A DNA stretch of 23,777 nt, taken from the NCBI GenBank assembly GCA_023512255.1, contig JAILZY010000055.1:1-23777 (forward strand), read 5' to 3'. The stretch is from a bacterium. Lineage in GTDB: Bacteria; SZUA-182; DTGQ01. Under the pieces are notes generated by a model. That model was not told the origin of the DNA and ran no database searches. It saw only the letters and a program-made list of their open reading frames with translations. The translations under genes and the position numbers were made by a program. Shown here piece after piece: positions 1 to 11,953 of the stretch. Within the stretch, counting starts at the first letter, position 1, and each line of letters begins with the position of its first letter.

Positions 1-546
1 TATTGTCTTTTACCTCAATACCCTTCCCCTGCAGCTTATCTACTTCTCCTAATTTTAAATATGGGGAACATCTGATTCACTCCACGTGTAAGGGGGGATG
101 ATCGGAACCGATTTATATTTGCTATACCCTAAGTGGGAGAAAACCACCAAAAATCCCCTACTTTTAGGCGCCTTAGTGGAGAAAAAAATCTCGAGTAAAA
201 AATTCCCCCAATGTAGGATTTTGATATATCGAACTAAAATTAATAATCTTTTCACTACCGGACACTTTTATCATCACTACCGCGAAAGTGGTAATCCATG
301 TATGGTTGCAGCAACCCTCTGGATTTCCGCACACGCGAGAATGACATGGAAATGCCTGCACTCAAGAAGGCACATACAAAACCGGAAGATAAAATGTGTC
401 CGGTAGTAAGATAATCTTATGTTAAAATTAATAATATAGTGCTTTAACTTTGGTTTTTCCAGGCATGATTTTTGATTATGGTGAAAATTTATAGTTTATT
501 TCAATTTGGTGTGAGGCAAAAAAAGAAAAGCTTGAAAAACACAAAA
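1..546. other. Intergenic region, no convincing gene
   Basis: No open frame here looks like a real protein. The longer frames (66 and 102 codons) lack ribosome binding sites and overlap palindromic DNA. The stretch is AT-rich and holds a MITE-like element around 235-435 (described separately). Near the left edge is a 14-base word, ATGGGGAACATCTG (61-74), that returns inverted near the right end of the window. The 3' side of the minus-strand tRNA-Pro gene is T-rich on its own strand and may act as a simple terminator. Confidence 0.6.
235..435. repeat. MITE-like palindromic element enclosing a REP-like hairpin
   Basis: An 18-base arm, ACTACCGGACACTTTTAT (254-271), is matched by its reverse complement at 389-407 with a single inserted base, giving a ~154 bp element with terminal inverted repeats. 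A perfect 13 bp direct repeat, TAAAATTAATAAT, flanks it at 235-247 and 423-435. Inside are two REP-like arms, 274-297 and 320-345. They resemble the widespread element whose reading frame gives peptides like HSRESGNPE. One of them (278-293) folds as a 6 bp stem closed by a GAAA tetraloop. There is no transposase, so if mobile it would be non-autonomous. Confidence 0.55.
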
Positions 547-620
547 TCGGGGCGAGAGGATTTGAACCTCCGACACCCGGTTCCCAAAACCGGTGCGCTA
601 CCAGGCTGCGCTACGCCCCG
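547..620 (-). tRNA. tRNA-Pro (anticodon UGG)
   Basis: The acceptor stem CGGGGCG/CGCCCCG closes exactly (614-620 with 548-554). The anticodon arm is CCGGT-TTTGGGA-ACCGG with anticodon TGG, and the T arm has the usual GGTTCAAATCC loop. The discriminator base is A (547). CCA is not encoded, because the gene is followed by TTTTG on its strand. It has its own promoter just upstream, overlapping the end of the XTP pyrophosphatase gene. Confidence 0.97.
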
Positions 621-649
621 ATACAAATAGATGGGTGAAGGTAGTAAGG

Positions 650-679
650 ATTATAAAAAATTCTGTTCTTAAAAGTCAA
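650..679 (-). promoter_or_regulatory. Promoter of tRNA-Pro
   Basis: On the minus strand TTGACT (674-679) and TATAAT (650-655) are separated by 18 bases, about 30 bases before the mature tRNA 5' end. The -35 element overlaps the stop codon of the upstream pyrophosphatase gene, so tRNA-Pro can be made independently of that operon. Confidence 0.75.
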
Positions 680-1308
680 CAGGAATTCTGAAAAAATTTC
701 CTCAACTTGGCCAAGGCACGAGCTCGATGGCTGATTTTGTTTTTGATTTCATCTCCAAGCTCAGCCAGAGTTTTCCCATATTCAGGAACAAAAAAGAGAG
801 GATCATAACCAAATCCCCCCTCACCGCGGGGAGCACAAGTAATTCTACCCTCAAAGGTGCCTTCCCAGGAATAGACCTCCCCTTGCGGAAACATGAGCAC
901 TAGAGTACATCGATAGCGGGCTCCTCTTTGAGAAGCAGGCACACCGGAGAGAGCAGCCAGCAACTTTTGATTATTGGCCTCATCCGAGGCACCTTCTCCA
1001 GCGTAGCGTGCAGAATGAATGCCAGGCTCACCACCCAAAGCATCCACTTCTAGCCCTGAGTCCTCAGCCAAAACAGGCTGGCCAAAATGCTCGACGACGG
1101 CCTTAGCCTTCTTTACGGCATTCTCATAATAGCTTTGGCCATCTTCCTGATGAGCCACCCGCCAGTCAAGCTCTTTCAGGGAAAGAATCCGAACGGGAAA
1201 ATCACTGAGGATGCTCCTTATTTCCTCAATCTTATGAGGATTGTGCGAGGCTACAATCAGGGTATCAAAAGTAATTTTGTGGATATTATTCGATAACTTT
1301 ATAGACAT
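676..1308 (-). CDS. rdgB: XTP/dITP pyrophosphatase (RdgB/HAM1 family)
   Basis: This enzyme hydrolyses non-canonical purine nucleoside triphosphates (XTP, dITP, ITP) to the monophosphate and pyrophosphate, keeping deaminated purines out of DNA and RNA. The 210-residue protein shows the family signatures: ASHNPHKIEEI near the N terminus (nucleotide-binding SxNxxK), EDSGLEVDALGGEPGIHSAR in the middle, and GEGGFGYDPLFFVPEYGKT with a final KNKISHRARAL. Length is typical. The start codon overlaps the stop of the upstream RNase PH gene as ATGA (1305-1308 region), so the two are probably translationally coupled. It is the last gene of the amidase-GerMN-murI-rph-rdgB cluster. Confidence 0.96.
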   Translation of the reverse strand: MSIKLSNNIHKITFDTLIVASHNPHKIEEIRSILSDFPVRILSLKELDWRVAHQEDGQSYYENAVKKAKAVVEHFGQPVLAEDSGLEVDALGGEPGIHSARYAGEGASDEANNQKLLAALSGVPASQRGARYRCTLVLMFPQGEVYSWEGTFEGRITCAPRGEGGFGYDPLFFVPEYGKTLAELGDEIKNKISHRARALAKLRKFFQNSC

Positions 1309-2051
1309 CAGACTAAAATTTCAGGGCGAAAAGAAATTCCACCCAGCGCCTCCTTTTGCCGCTCAATCAGGGTATTGATCCCCTGCCGCGACAGATTGAT
1401 CAGGGTTTCAAGCTGCTCTCGAGAAAAGGGGTTGCCCTCTGCTGTTCCCTGAAGCTCAACAAATTTCCCATCACTGGTCATAACAAAATTCATATCAACT
1501 TCAGCCCGCGAGTCCTCTTCATAGTCAAGATCAAGTAAAATCTCGCCATTGACGATCCCTGAGCTGACACCAGCGATATAATCCTTGATCAGCAGCTCAC
1601 TTATCTTACCCTGGCTTTTCAGCAGACTCAAAGCATCAACCAGGGCCACAAAACCACCCGTAATGGAAGCCGTTCTCGTTCCTCCATCCGCCTGAATCAC
1701 ATCGCAATCAATCCAAATGGTTCTCTCTCCCAACCGAGAAAGATCGACCACGGACCGAAGAGATCTTCCAATAAGCCGCTGAATCTCATGAGTCCGCCCT
1801 CCAATCCGTCCCCGGGAGGATTCCCGGACGATCCGGGTTTCTGAGGAGCGGGGCAACATGGAATACTCCGAGGTAATCCATCCCCTACCGGTGTCCTTCA
1901 AAAAAGGGGGCACCTTCTCCTCAATGCTGGCCGTGCAAATAACTTTTGTGTCTCCAATTTCAATTAACACGGATCCTTCAGCATACTTAATATAATTCCT
2001 GGTAATGGTAACCTTGCGCAACTCATCGTTGGCACGTCCGCCAACTCTCAT
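1308..2051 (-). CDS. rph: Ribonuclease PH
   Basis: RNase PH is a phosphorolytic 3'-5' exoribonuclease that trims tRNA 3' ends. The protein starts with the family-typical [14 protein letters not shown] and contains [40 protein letters not shown] (phosphate and RNA contacts) and [15 protein letters not shown] with the catalytic aspartates. An in-frame start 51 bases further upstream (2102) is possible. I chose 2051 because the homologous N terminus begins there and a clear AAGGAGAG Shine-Dalgarno lies seven bases before the ATG. With this start it still overlaps the end of murI by 29 bases. It gives 247 residues, close to the usual 240-250. Confidence 0.95.
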   Translation of the reverse strand: MRVGGRANDELRKVTITRNYIKYAEGSVLIEIGDTKVICTASIEEKVPPFLKDTGRGWITSEYSMLPRSSETRIVRESSRGRIGGRTHEIQRLIGRSLRSVVDLSRLGERTIWIDCDVIQADGGTRTASITGGFVALVDALSLLKSQGKISELLIKDYIAGVSSGIVNGEILLDLDYEEDSRAEVDMNFVMTSDGKFVELQGTAEGNPFSREQLETLINLSRQGINTLIERQKEALGGISFRPEILV

Positions 2052-2922
2052 GCTTGCTCTCTCCTTCCTCACTGATATAGTCATAACTGCATATGTCAAC
2101 ATGCTCGACCGAAAAAATCGTCCGCTGCAAAAATAGCTTTCCTAATTTTTGAAACTGCTCAGGCATATCGGTAACAAAAAAGCGATGCGATCCCCCATCA
2201 TGTTGTTGATTGGTCAATCCTTCAGTCCTGAGAATAGCCTGAAGCTCAAGAGCTATCGACGTGGCTGAATCAACAAGGGTTACCGCCGGACCCATAATCT
2301 CGGAAATGACCTTCTTTAACAGGGGATAATGAGTGCAGCCAAGGATCAGGGTATCAATCCCCTTCTGTTTCAACGGCCCAAGATACATCTCGGCTGCCTG
2401 ATAGGTAAGAGGATGATCAATCAAGGCCTCTTCCACCAGGGGAACAAATAAAGGACAGGGCTGACTGAAAACCTCTATCTTAGGATTAATCGCATGAATG
2501 GCCTCCTCATAAGCCTGACTGGATATAGTCCCAGCTGTGCCGATAACCCCAACTCGTCCCGTTCTGGTACGCTCCAGGGCCACCCGAACGCCGGGCTCAA
2601 TAACCCCAAGGCAGGGAAGCGGAAAATGCTCCCGAAGCCTCTTTAGGGCAAAAGCAGAGGCTGTATTGCAGGCTACAACAATAACCTTTACTCCCTGAGT
2701 CAGAAGAAAGCGAGTATTTTGGAAGGCATACCTGGTAACAGTATCGCGGGATTTCACCCCGTACGGCACCCGAGCCGTATCTCCTAGATAAACAATATCT
2801 TCATGAGGTAAGGTACGGATAATTTCCCCGACTACGGTCAGTCCACCTACCCCAGAATCAAAAATGCCGATGGGTTTAACAGGTGAAAAATGCTGATTGT
2901 CTACCTTTGAGCAAGTTTGCAA
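2023..2922 (-). CDS. murI: Glutamate racemase
   Basis: This enzyme interconverts L- and D-glutamate to supply D-Glu for peptidoglycan precursors. Both catalytic cysteines are visible in their motifs, [10 protein letters not shown] and [11 protein letters not shown], and the N terminus has [12 protein letters not shown] with the conserved Asp/Ser. Translation most likely begins at a TTG (2920-2922): the reading frame has no better start, and GAGGGG sits six bases upstream. At 299 residues it is somewhat longer than most family members; the extra residues are at the C terminus, where the gene runs into the rph ribosome binding site. Lying beside an amidase and a GerMN protein, it fits a cell-wall operon. 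Confidence 0.95.
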   Translation of the reverse strand: MQTCSKVDNQHFSPVKPIGIFDSGVGGLTVVGEIIRTLPHEDIVYLGDTARVPYGVKSRDTVTRYAFQNTRFLLTQGVKVIVVACNTASAFALKRLREHFPLPCLGVIEPGVRVALERTRTGRVGVIGTAGTISSQAYEEAIHAINPKIEVFSQPCPLFVPLVEEALIDHPLTYQAAEMYLGPLKQKGIDTLILGCTHYPLLKKVISEIMGPAVTLVDSATSIALELQAILRTEGLTNQQHDGGSHRFFVTDMPEQFQKLGKLFLQRTIFSVEHVDICSYDYISEEGESKHESWRTCQR

Positions 2923-2961
2923 AATATTCCCCTCATTTACGGTTTTATATTCATCACGGCT

Positions 2962-3250
2962 GCACTTTTTCTATTTCAGACTAAATGGTTCTTTAGCTGA
3001 ATGCGTAACACAAAGTGCGCAGCGGATCAATTGCGCTATCAATTGTAGCACGCGAACCTTATGCCTGCTCAGCTTATGCACTTTATTAGCGAAAAGACCA
3101 CTAAATTGTTCTTTCTCTGAGTGCGAGAGCAGATCCGATTACCCAATCAATTTTAGAAGAAGCGGACACACAAGTTGGATCGCCCAAATTGCGCACTTTG
3201 TTAGCAAAAGGACCGCTACGGCTGCTGAGAAAGCAGGGATTCATTGAATG
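2962..3250. repeat. Degenerate ~115 bp tandem repeat between murI and the GerMN gene
   Basis: Three diverged copies start at about 2962, 3078 and 3193. The clearest shared words are GCACTTTATTAGCGAAAAG versus GCACTTTGTTAGCAAAAGG (3078 and 3193) and GTTCTTTAGCTGAATGCG versus GTTCTTTCTCTGAGTGCG (2988 and 3108, 120 bp apart). The last copy runs into the 3' end of the GerMN gene. Frames on both strands stay open across part of it, but there is no ribosome binding site or recognisable protein, so I treat it as a noncoding repeat. It fills the only sizeable gap in an otherwise tightly packed operon. Confidence 0.6.
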
Positions 3251-3839
3251 AGAATGCCCGGCGCAGATCAAGATGTCCTCGCAGGGTTTCCACTTCAAGA
3301 CCATTGATCAATAGCTTGACCTGACGAACTTGAGGAAAATTTTTGATTACCGTATTAACCACTGAGTAGATCGTAATCAGCTCTCCCCAACTTCCACCAG
3401 GATGATTTTTAATCATTTCATTAGAAAAGTCCGCATATCCAATCCCATTTTTATCCAAATAGAAACCACGAAGCTTTGTTCCGACAGGGATAGTCGAAAC
3501 AAGGTCAGCCTGAGTTGGTCCCTTGATCAGCTCAGCCAAAGCACGGCGGATCTGCTGCTGTAGGCTAGACTTTTCTCCTTTCACTTCTCTTGTTTCCACC
3601 CCCAGGGAAAATCCCATCTTGCTAGCAAAAAAAAGCTGGACAGAAAAAAACTCCTCTCTTTGCTTGTTCTCCTCCAAGATCTTGGATAAGAGAAGATTTC
3701 TACTCACCAGCTTTCTCGGGTTCTTGAGCTCTGTCCATACCCATAGCCCGCTGCCGACTATAATAAGAGCTAGCATAATTATTAGAAACTGCTTCATAGG
3801 AGCTCGATGTTCTTTTGATCCCGATCTTCTCTGAATCAT
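3216..3839 (-). CDS. GerMN domain protein (membrane-anchored)
   Basis: The 207-residue protein has a short basic N terminus, a hydrophobic segment at about residues 15-35, and a GerMN domain covering most of the rest: ALAELIKGPTQADLVSTIPV, then a hydrophobic strand with ADFSNEM, then YSVVNTVIKNFPQVRQVKLL and a final INGLE strand. GerMN domains are known from sporulation/germination protein GerM and from lipoproteins of non-sporulating bacteria; the exact role here is unknown but an envelope or peptidoglycan role is likely. The ATG overlaps the amidase stop as ATGA, indicating coupled translation. A second in-frame ATG at 3797 directly precedes the hydrophobic segment but lacks a ribosome binding site. 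Bacillus also groups a GerM gene with racE, rph and a HAM1-type gene. Confidence 0.85.
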   Translation of the reverse strand: MIQRRSGSKEHRAPMKQFLIIMLALIIVGSGLWVWTELKNPRKLVSRNLLLSKILEENKQREEFFSVQLFFASKMGFSLGVETREVKGEKSSLQQQIRRALAELIKGPTQADLVSTIPVGTKLRGFYLDKNGIGYADFSNEMIKNHPGGSWGELITIYSVVNTVIKNFPQVRQVKLLINGLEVETLRGHLDLRRAFSFNESLLSQQP

Positions 3840-4708
3840 TGTTCCTGCTCTTGGCGAGTCCCTTGACCGTAAAGATTCTCCCTCACCCTATCTATCTCTG
3901 CTGGGGGCGAAAATTCAGATGAGGGCGAAAATTGACTTTGCTCCTGGTCCTTATTGAGAAAGCTGACAATACCCTGCAAGAGAATCTTAGCAAGCTGCCA
4001 CTGATAGTCTTCACTTTCCAGTTTATTGATATTTTCCTCAGATGGGGCAAAACCAGCTTCTACCTCCACCGCGGCCATTGAGGCTCCTTTCAAAAAGTAG
4101 ATTGGCGCTTTCAAGAAGTTGACCGCAGCAAAAGCACCACTTGCCCGAACAGCCTGCTCTATATAGCGGCCAAACTCACGGCTTTCGGCAAGGTGTTTGC
4201 TTTGCATCAGTGACCAGCTCTCGTTAATCATCGAGAGGTATTCAAGCTCCTCCGACGAATAATCAGCAATGAAAATTTGCATACTATCCAGCGCGGGGTA
4301 AAGATAGCTACCAAAGTGAATGCTTAAAAACAAATCTGCCCTGTGGTGATTAGCTATCGCCGCTCGCCTATCAAGTGGAAGATCCTGATCCTCCACCCTA
4401 GTCAGCACAACCTTTATATTCAGCTCAGGATCAGAGTCGATAAGCTCTTGCAGCTTACGGGCAAGGCTTAAAGTTAAGGTTTTCTCAGCCAGAGTCGCTC
4501 CAAACAAAACTCCGCTATCCTTGCCCCCATGCCCAGGATCAATGACCAAACAAAAAGAAGCCTGCTGCTGATCCGTATCCTGAGCAGCTTGCGCTGCGGC
4601 TAAATCCTGACTGAAGCTTCGCCTCGACAAAGAGGCGGCCTCAATAAGGGCAGGAATTGCCAGGATGCAAATTATCAAAAAATTAAGATGTTTTTTCCGG
4701 AAAATCAT
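3836..4708 (-). CDS. N-acetylmuramoyl-L-alanine amidase (Amidase_3 family)
   Basis: This is a zinc amidase that cleaves the bond between N-acetylmuramic acid and the stem peptide. The N terminus (residues 1-25) is a typical signal peptide or anchor. The catalytic domain follows: VIDPGHGGKDSG (first zinc His), LAEKTLTLSLA (zinc Glu), LFLSIHFG (second zinc His) and AAVEVEAGF (catalytic Glu). The usual Asn after SIHAN is absent, being SIHFG here, a modest deviation. The C-terminal ~40 residues are Gln/Glu/Ser-rich and probably unstructured. It heads the amidase-GerMN-murI-rph-rdgB cluster, just downstream of two tRNA-Ser genes. A perfect 12 bp palindrome, GTAAGATCTTAC (4728-4739), lies in its leader. 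Confidence 0.93.
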   Translation of the reverse strand: MIFRKKHLNFLIICILAIPALIEAASLSRRSFSQDLAAAQAAQDTDQQQASFCLVIDPGHGGKDSGVLFGATLAEKTLTLSLARKLQELIDSDPELNIKVVLTRVEDQDLPLDRRAAIANHHRADLFLSIHFGSYLYPALDSMQIFIADYSSEELEYLSMINESWSLMQSKHLAESREFGRYIEQAVRASGAFAAVNFLKAPIYFLKGASMAAVEVEAGFAPSEENINKLESEDYQWQLAKILLQGIVSFLNKDQEQSQFSPSSEFSPPAEIDRVRENLYGQGTRQEQEQ

Positions 4709-4781
4709 AATTGTCTTCTATCTGTCTGTAAGATCTTACTTCGAGGAGGGAAAGCCCGGCTGCTACATTGCCCAAATAAAA

Positions 4782-4877
<96 letters not shown>

Positions 4878-4896
4878 AGGGTTATATTCGGGAAAG

Positions 4897-4979
4897 CGGA
4901 GGGAGTAGGATTCGAACCCACGGACCTTTCGGTCAACGGTTTTCAAGACCGCCGCCTTAAACCACTCGGCCATCCCTCC
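4897..4979 (-). tRNA. tRNA-Ser (anticodon UGA)
   Basis: The acceptor stem GGAGGGA/TCCCTCC closes, the discriminator is G, and the anticodon loop CTTGAAA gives TGA. The long variable arm is GACC-GAAA-GGTC. CCA is not encoded; CTT follows on the strand, unlike the neighbouring tRNA-Ser(GCU). It begins nine bases after the serS stop codon and is most simply explained as processed from the serS transcript. Confidence 0.97.
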
Positions 4980-4988
4980 AAAAAAGAG

Positions 4989-6665
<1,677 letters not shown>

Positions 6666-9116
6666 TTACTCTCTTTCACTGTTTTCGGTGAATGAATCAA
6701 TCGATACCACCTTATCATCTTCATCCAGCTCAATCAGTTTCAACCCTTGGGTATTTCGGCCCATATCTCTGCTTAGATCATTGACCCTGATCCAGATGAC
6801 CTTACCCCTCATAGTGATCATCATCAGCGTCTGTTGTGGTAAAACCTCTCTAAGGCCGACTACAAAACCATTTTTGGGAGTAAGCTTGATATTCTTTAAT
6901 CCCTTTCCTCCCCGATTCTGCAAGACATATTCATCAGCCCTAGTTCTCTTTCCAAACCCTCTTTCTGTAACCGTCAAGATACTGGAATCGCTATTACTTA
7001 GGATAAGTGCAGCTACTACCTCATCGCCTTTTTCTAGGGTTATTCCCTTCACTCCCTGAGATAAGCGTCCACTGACCCTAATTTGTTTCTCGTTAAACCG
7101 AATAGCTTTTCCTCCCTTAGTGCCAAGAAGAACATCCTGGCTTCCATTGGTCATCCTTACGGCTACCAGTTTATCATCTTCTCCTATAATTAAACCACGA
7201 ATACCTCGATTGGCAAACCGCTCGATATTTTTAAATTCTTCGGCACAGGTCTTTTTAACCAACCCTTTTTTGGTGGCCATAAGGAGGTATTGTCCCTCCT
7301 GCAATTCCTTGAAGGTAAAAGAAGCAGCGATTTTTTCATCAGATGACAAAGGCAAAAGATTCACGATCGCCGTTCCTTTGGCGCTTCGACCACTCTCTGG
7401 TATTTCAAAGATTTTAAGACAAAATACTCTTCCCCTATCAGTAAAGAAAAAGATAGAGTTATGAGTAGTAGTAACAAACAGGTGAACTATAAAATCCTCA
7501 TCCGAAGTCAAAACCCCACGCACTCCAGATCCTGCTCTTTTTTGGATTTTGTACTGACTAAGAGAGGTTCTCTTAATGTACCCCCTGTGGGTGATGGTAA
7601 CTACCATCTCTTGCTCAGTCAGCATATCCTCATAGCTGATCTCATCCTCATGATCGATAATCTGGGTCAGTCGATCATCTTTGTAAAGGTTCTGTAAATT
7701 CAATAGCTCATCTTTGATGATCTCCATAACTAGCTGATCTTCTGATAAGACTCTCCGAAGATAACCTATCTTCTCAGAAAGACTTTTGATATCCTTCTCA
7801 AGCTCCTCTCTCTCCATGCCGGTAAGTTTCTGCAATCTCATCTCAAGAATTGACTTGGCCTGAAGAGAGCTCAAAGAAAATTCTCTCATCAGAGTTTCTC
7901 TAGCCTGATCAACAGTATTTGAACCTCTGATGATCTCAATAACCCGATCAATGTGATCGAGAGCCTTTTTTAATCCCTCCAGAATATGGAGCTTTTCCTC
8001 TGCCTGACGAAGCTCAAATGAGGTCCGCCGGATAATAATTTCTTTTCTATACAGGATGAATATTTGTAGTATCTCTTTTAAATTCAAAATTTTTGGCTGA
8101 TTATTAACCAGCGCCAGCATGATTATTCCAAAACTCACCTCAAGAGGAGTATGTTTATAGAGGAAGTTGAGTGTAGCCTGAGCTATCTCGTTTTTTTTCA
8201 GCTCAATAACAATTCTCATCCCTTCCCGGTCAGATTCATCCCGCAGATCCGATATACCCTCGATCTTTTTTTCATTAATTAATTCCGCTATCTTTTCCAG
8301 CAATTTTGCTTTATTTACCTGATAGGGAATCTGATAAATAATAATCCTATCCCGCTCAGTTTTAGCATCTCGCTCAATTTCTGCTTTGGCCCGCAGTTTA
8401 ATAATACCCTTGCCAGTGGTATAAGCCTCAAGTATCCCCTTTTTCCCATGAATTACTCCTCCGGTGGGAAAATCAGGTCCCTGAATAAATTGCATTAGTT
8501 CTTCAACCGAAGAGTCAGGATTATCAATCAAAAAAATTAACCCATTGATCACTTCATCCAGATTATGGGGCGGAATATTGGTGGCCATTCCGACAGCAAT
8601 TCCTGATGAGCCATTAATCAGAAGATTTGGAACCGGTGTAGGCAAGACCGTTGGCTCATCAAGAGATTCATCGAAATTTTTAACAAAATCAACAGTCTCT
8701 TTATCAATATCTTTCAGAAATTCCTGAGTGATCCGCTCAAGTTTTACTTCCGTGTATCTCATGGCCGCCGGAGAATCACCATCGATTGAACCAAAATTAC
8801 CCTGCCCATTAATCAAAGGATACCTGAGAGAAAAATTCTGGACCATCCGGCAGATAGCATCATAAACTGAGGCTTCTCCATGAGGATGATATTTTCCCAA
8901 AACCTCTCCGACCACACGAGCTGATTTGCGAAATGGTTTATTCCAGAAAAGCCCAAGCTCGTGCATGGCAAACAATATCCGGCGATGAACAGGTTTTAAT
9001 CCATCTCTGATATCAGGAAGAGCTCTGCCAATGATGACACTCATGGCATAGTCAAGATAAGAATTTTTCATCTCATCTTCGATATCAACAATAATTTGTT
9101 CTTCCTGCAAGCTCAT
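6666..9116 (-). CDS. gyrA: DNA gyrase subunit A
   Basis: This is the DNA breakage-reunion subunit of gyrase, which introduces negative supercoils. The 816-residue protein has the winged-helix region with the catalytic tyrosine at residue 121 (AAMRYTE), the GQGNFGSIDGD motif, and a long coiled-coil arm (about 360-480). The C-terminal beta-pinwheel carries a GyrA box, QNRGGKG, close to the consensus QRRGGKG, which identifies gyrase rather than topoisomerase IV. In the quinolone-contact helix (GKYHPHGEASVYD) the position equivalent to E. coli Ser83 is Ala82, while the equivalent of Asp87 is kept (Asp86). It follows gyrB on the same strand with a 168-base gap that contains direct and inverted repeats. 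Confidence 0.98.
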   Translation of the reverse strand: MSLQEEQIIVDIEDEMKNSYLDYAMSVIIGRALPDIRDGLKPVHRRILFAMHELGLFWNKPFRKSARVVGEVLGKYHPHGEASVYDAICRMVQNFSLRYPLINGQGNFGSIDGDSPAAMRYTEVKLERITQEFLKDIDKETVDFVKNFDESLDEPTVLPTPVPNLLINGSSGIAVGMATNIPPHNLDEVINGLIFLIDNPDSSVEELMQFIQGPDFPTGGVIHGKKGILEAYTTGKGIIKLRAKAEIERDAKTERDRIIIYQIPYQVNKAKLLEKIAELINEKKIEGISDLRDESDREGMRIVIELKKNEIAQATLNFLYKHTPLEVSFGIIMLALVNNQPKILNLKEILQIFILYRKEIIIRRTSFELRQAEEKLHILEGLKKALDHIDRVIEIIRGSNTVDQARETLMREFSLSSLQAKSILEMRLQKLTGMEREELEKDIKSLSEKIGYLRRVLSEDQLVMEIIKDELLNLQNLYKDDRLTQIIDHEDEISYEDMLTEQEMVVTITHRGYIKRTSLSQYKIQKRAGSGVRGVLTSDEDFIVHLFVTTTHNSIFFFTDRGRVFCLKIFEIPESGRSAKGTAIVNLLPLSSDEKIAASFTFKELQEGQYLLMATKKGLVKKTCAEEFKNIERFANRGIRGLIIGEDDKLVAVRMTNGSQDVLLGTKGGKAIRFNEKQIRVSGRLSQGVKGITLEKGDEVVAALILSNSDSSILTVTERGFGKRTRADEYVLQNRGGKGLKNIKLTPKNGFVVGLREVLPQQTLMMITMRGKVIWIRVNDLSRDMGRNTQGLKLIELDEDDKVVSIDSFTENSERE

Positions 9117-9284
9117 CTTACCTCTTACCCTTCTCTTTCTGAAAACAAAATTGCTCTTATTTATTAGCTACCATTGAAAGACATAACCCTAATAAGAGCT
9201 AAGCCCCTTCGAGGGTTTATGGTTGTTTTGATATAGGGTTTATGGTGTCTGATATATAAGAGCGAACAAAACAAAAACTCTATT
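9117..9284. promoter_or_regulatory. gyrB-gyrA intergenic region with repeated motifs
   Basis: Two exact copies of AGGGTTTATGGT lie at 9212-9223 and 9235-9246, 23 bases apart (about two helical turns). The 8-mer ATAAGAGC or its complement occurs three times (9153-9160, 9192-9199, 9256-9263); the first two form a 9 bp inverted repeat GCTCTTATT/AATAAGAGC. They could be sites for a regulator of gyrA. I could not assign a confident -35/-10 pair here. Confidence 0.45.

Positions 9285-11953
<2,669 letters not shown>

Noticed and set aside
83-88. CACGTG as a second parS site
   Set aside because: The flanks (CACTC and TAAGG) are not parS-like or symmetric, unlike the site at 17658-17681.
55-406. Small frames on both strands in the first 400 bases
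   Set aside because: They run through the palindromic element, lack ribosome binding sites, and their peptides resemble translated repeats (CHSRVCGNPEG type) rather than proteins.
2897-3247. Plus-strand open frame of 116 codons between murI and the GerMN gene
   Set aside because: It overlaps the murI start on the other strand, consists of the degenerate repeat units, has no ribosome binding site and resembles no protein family.
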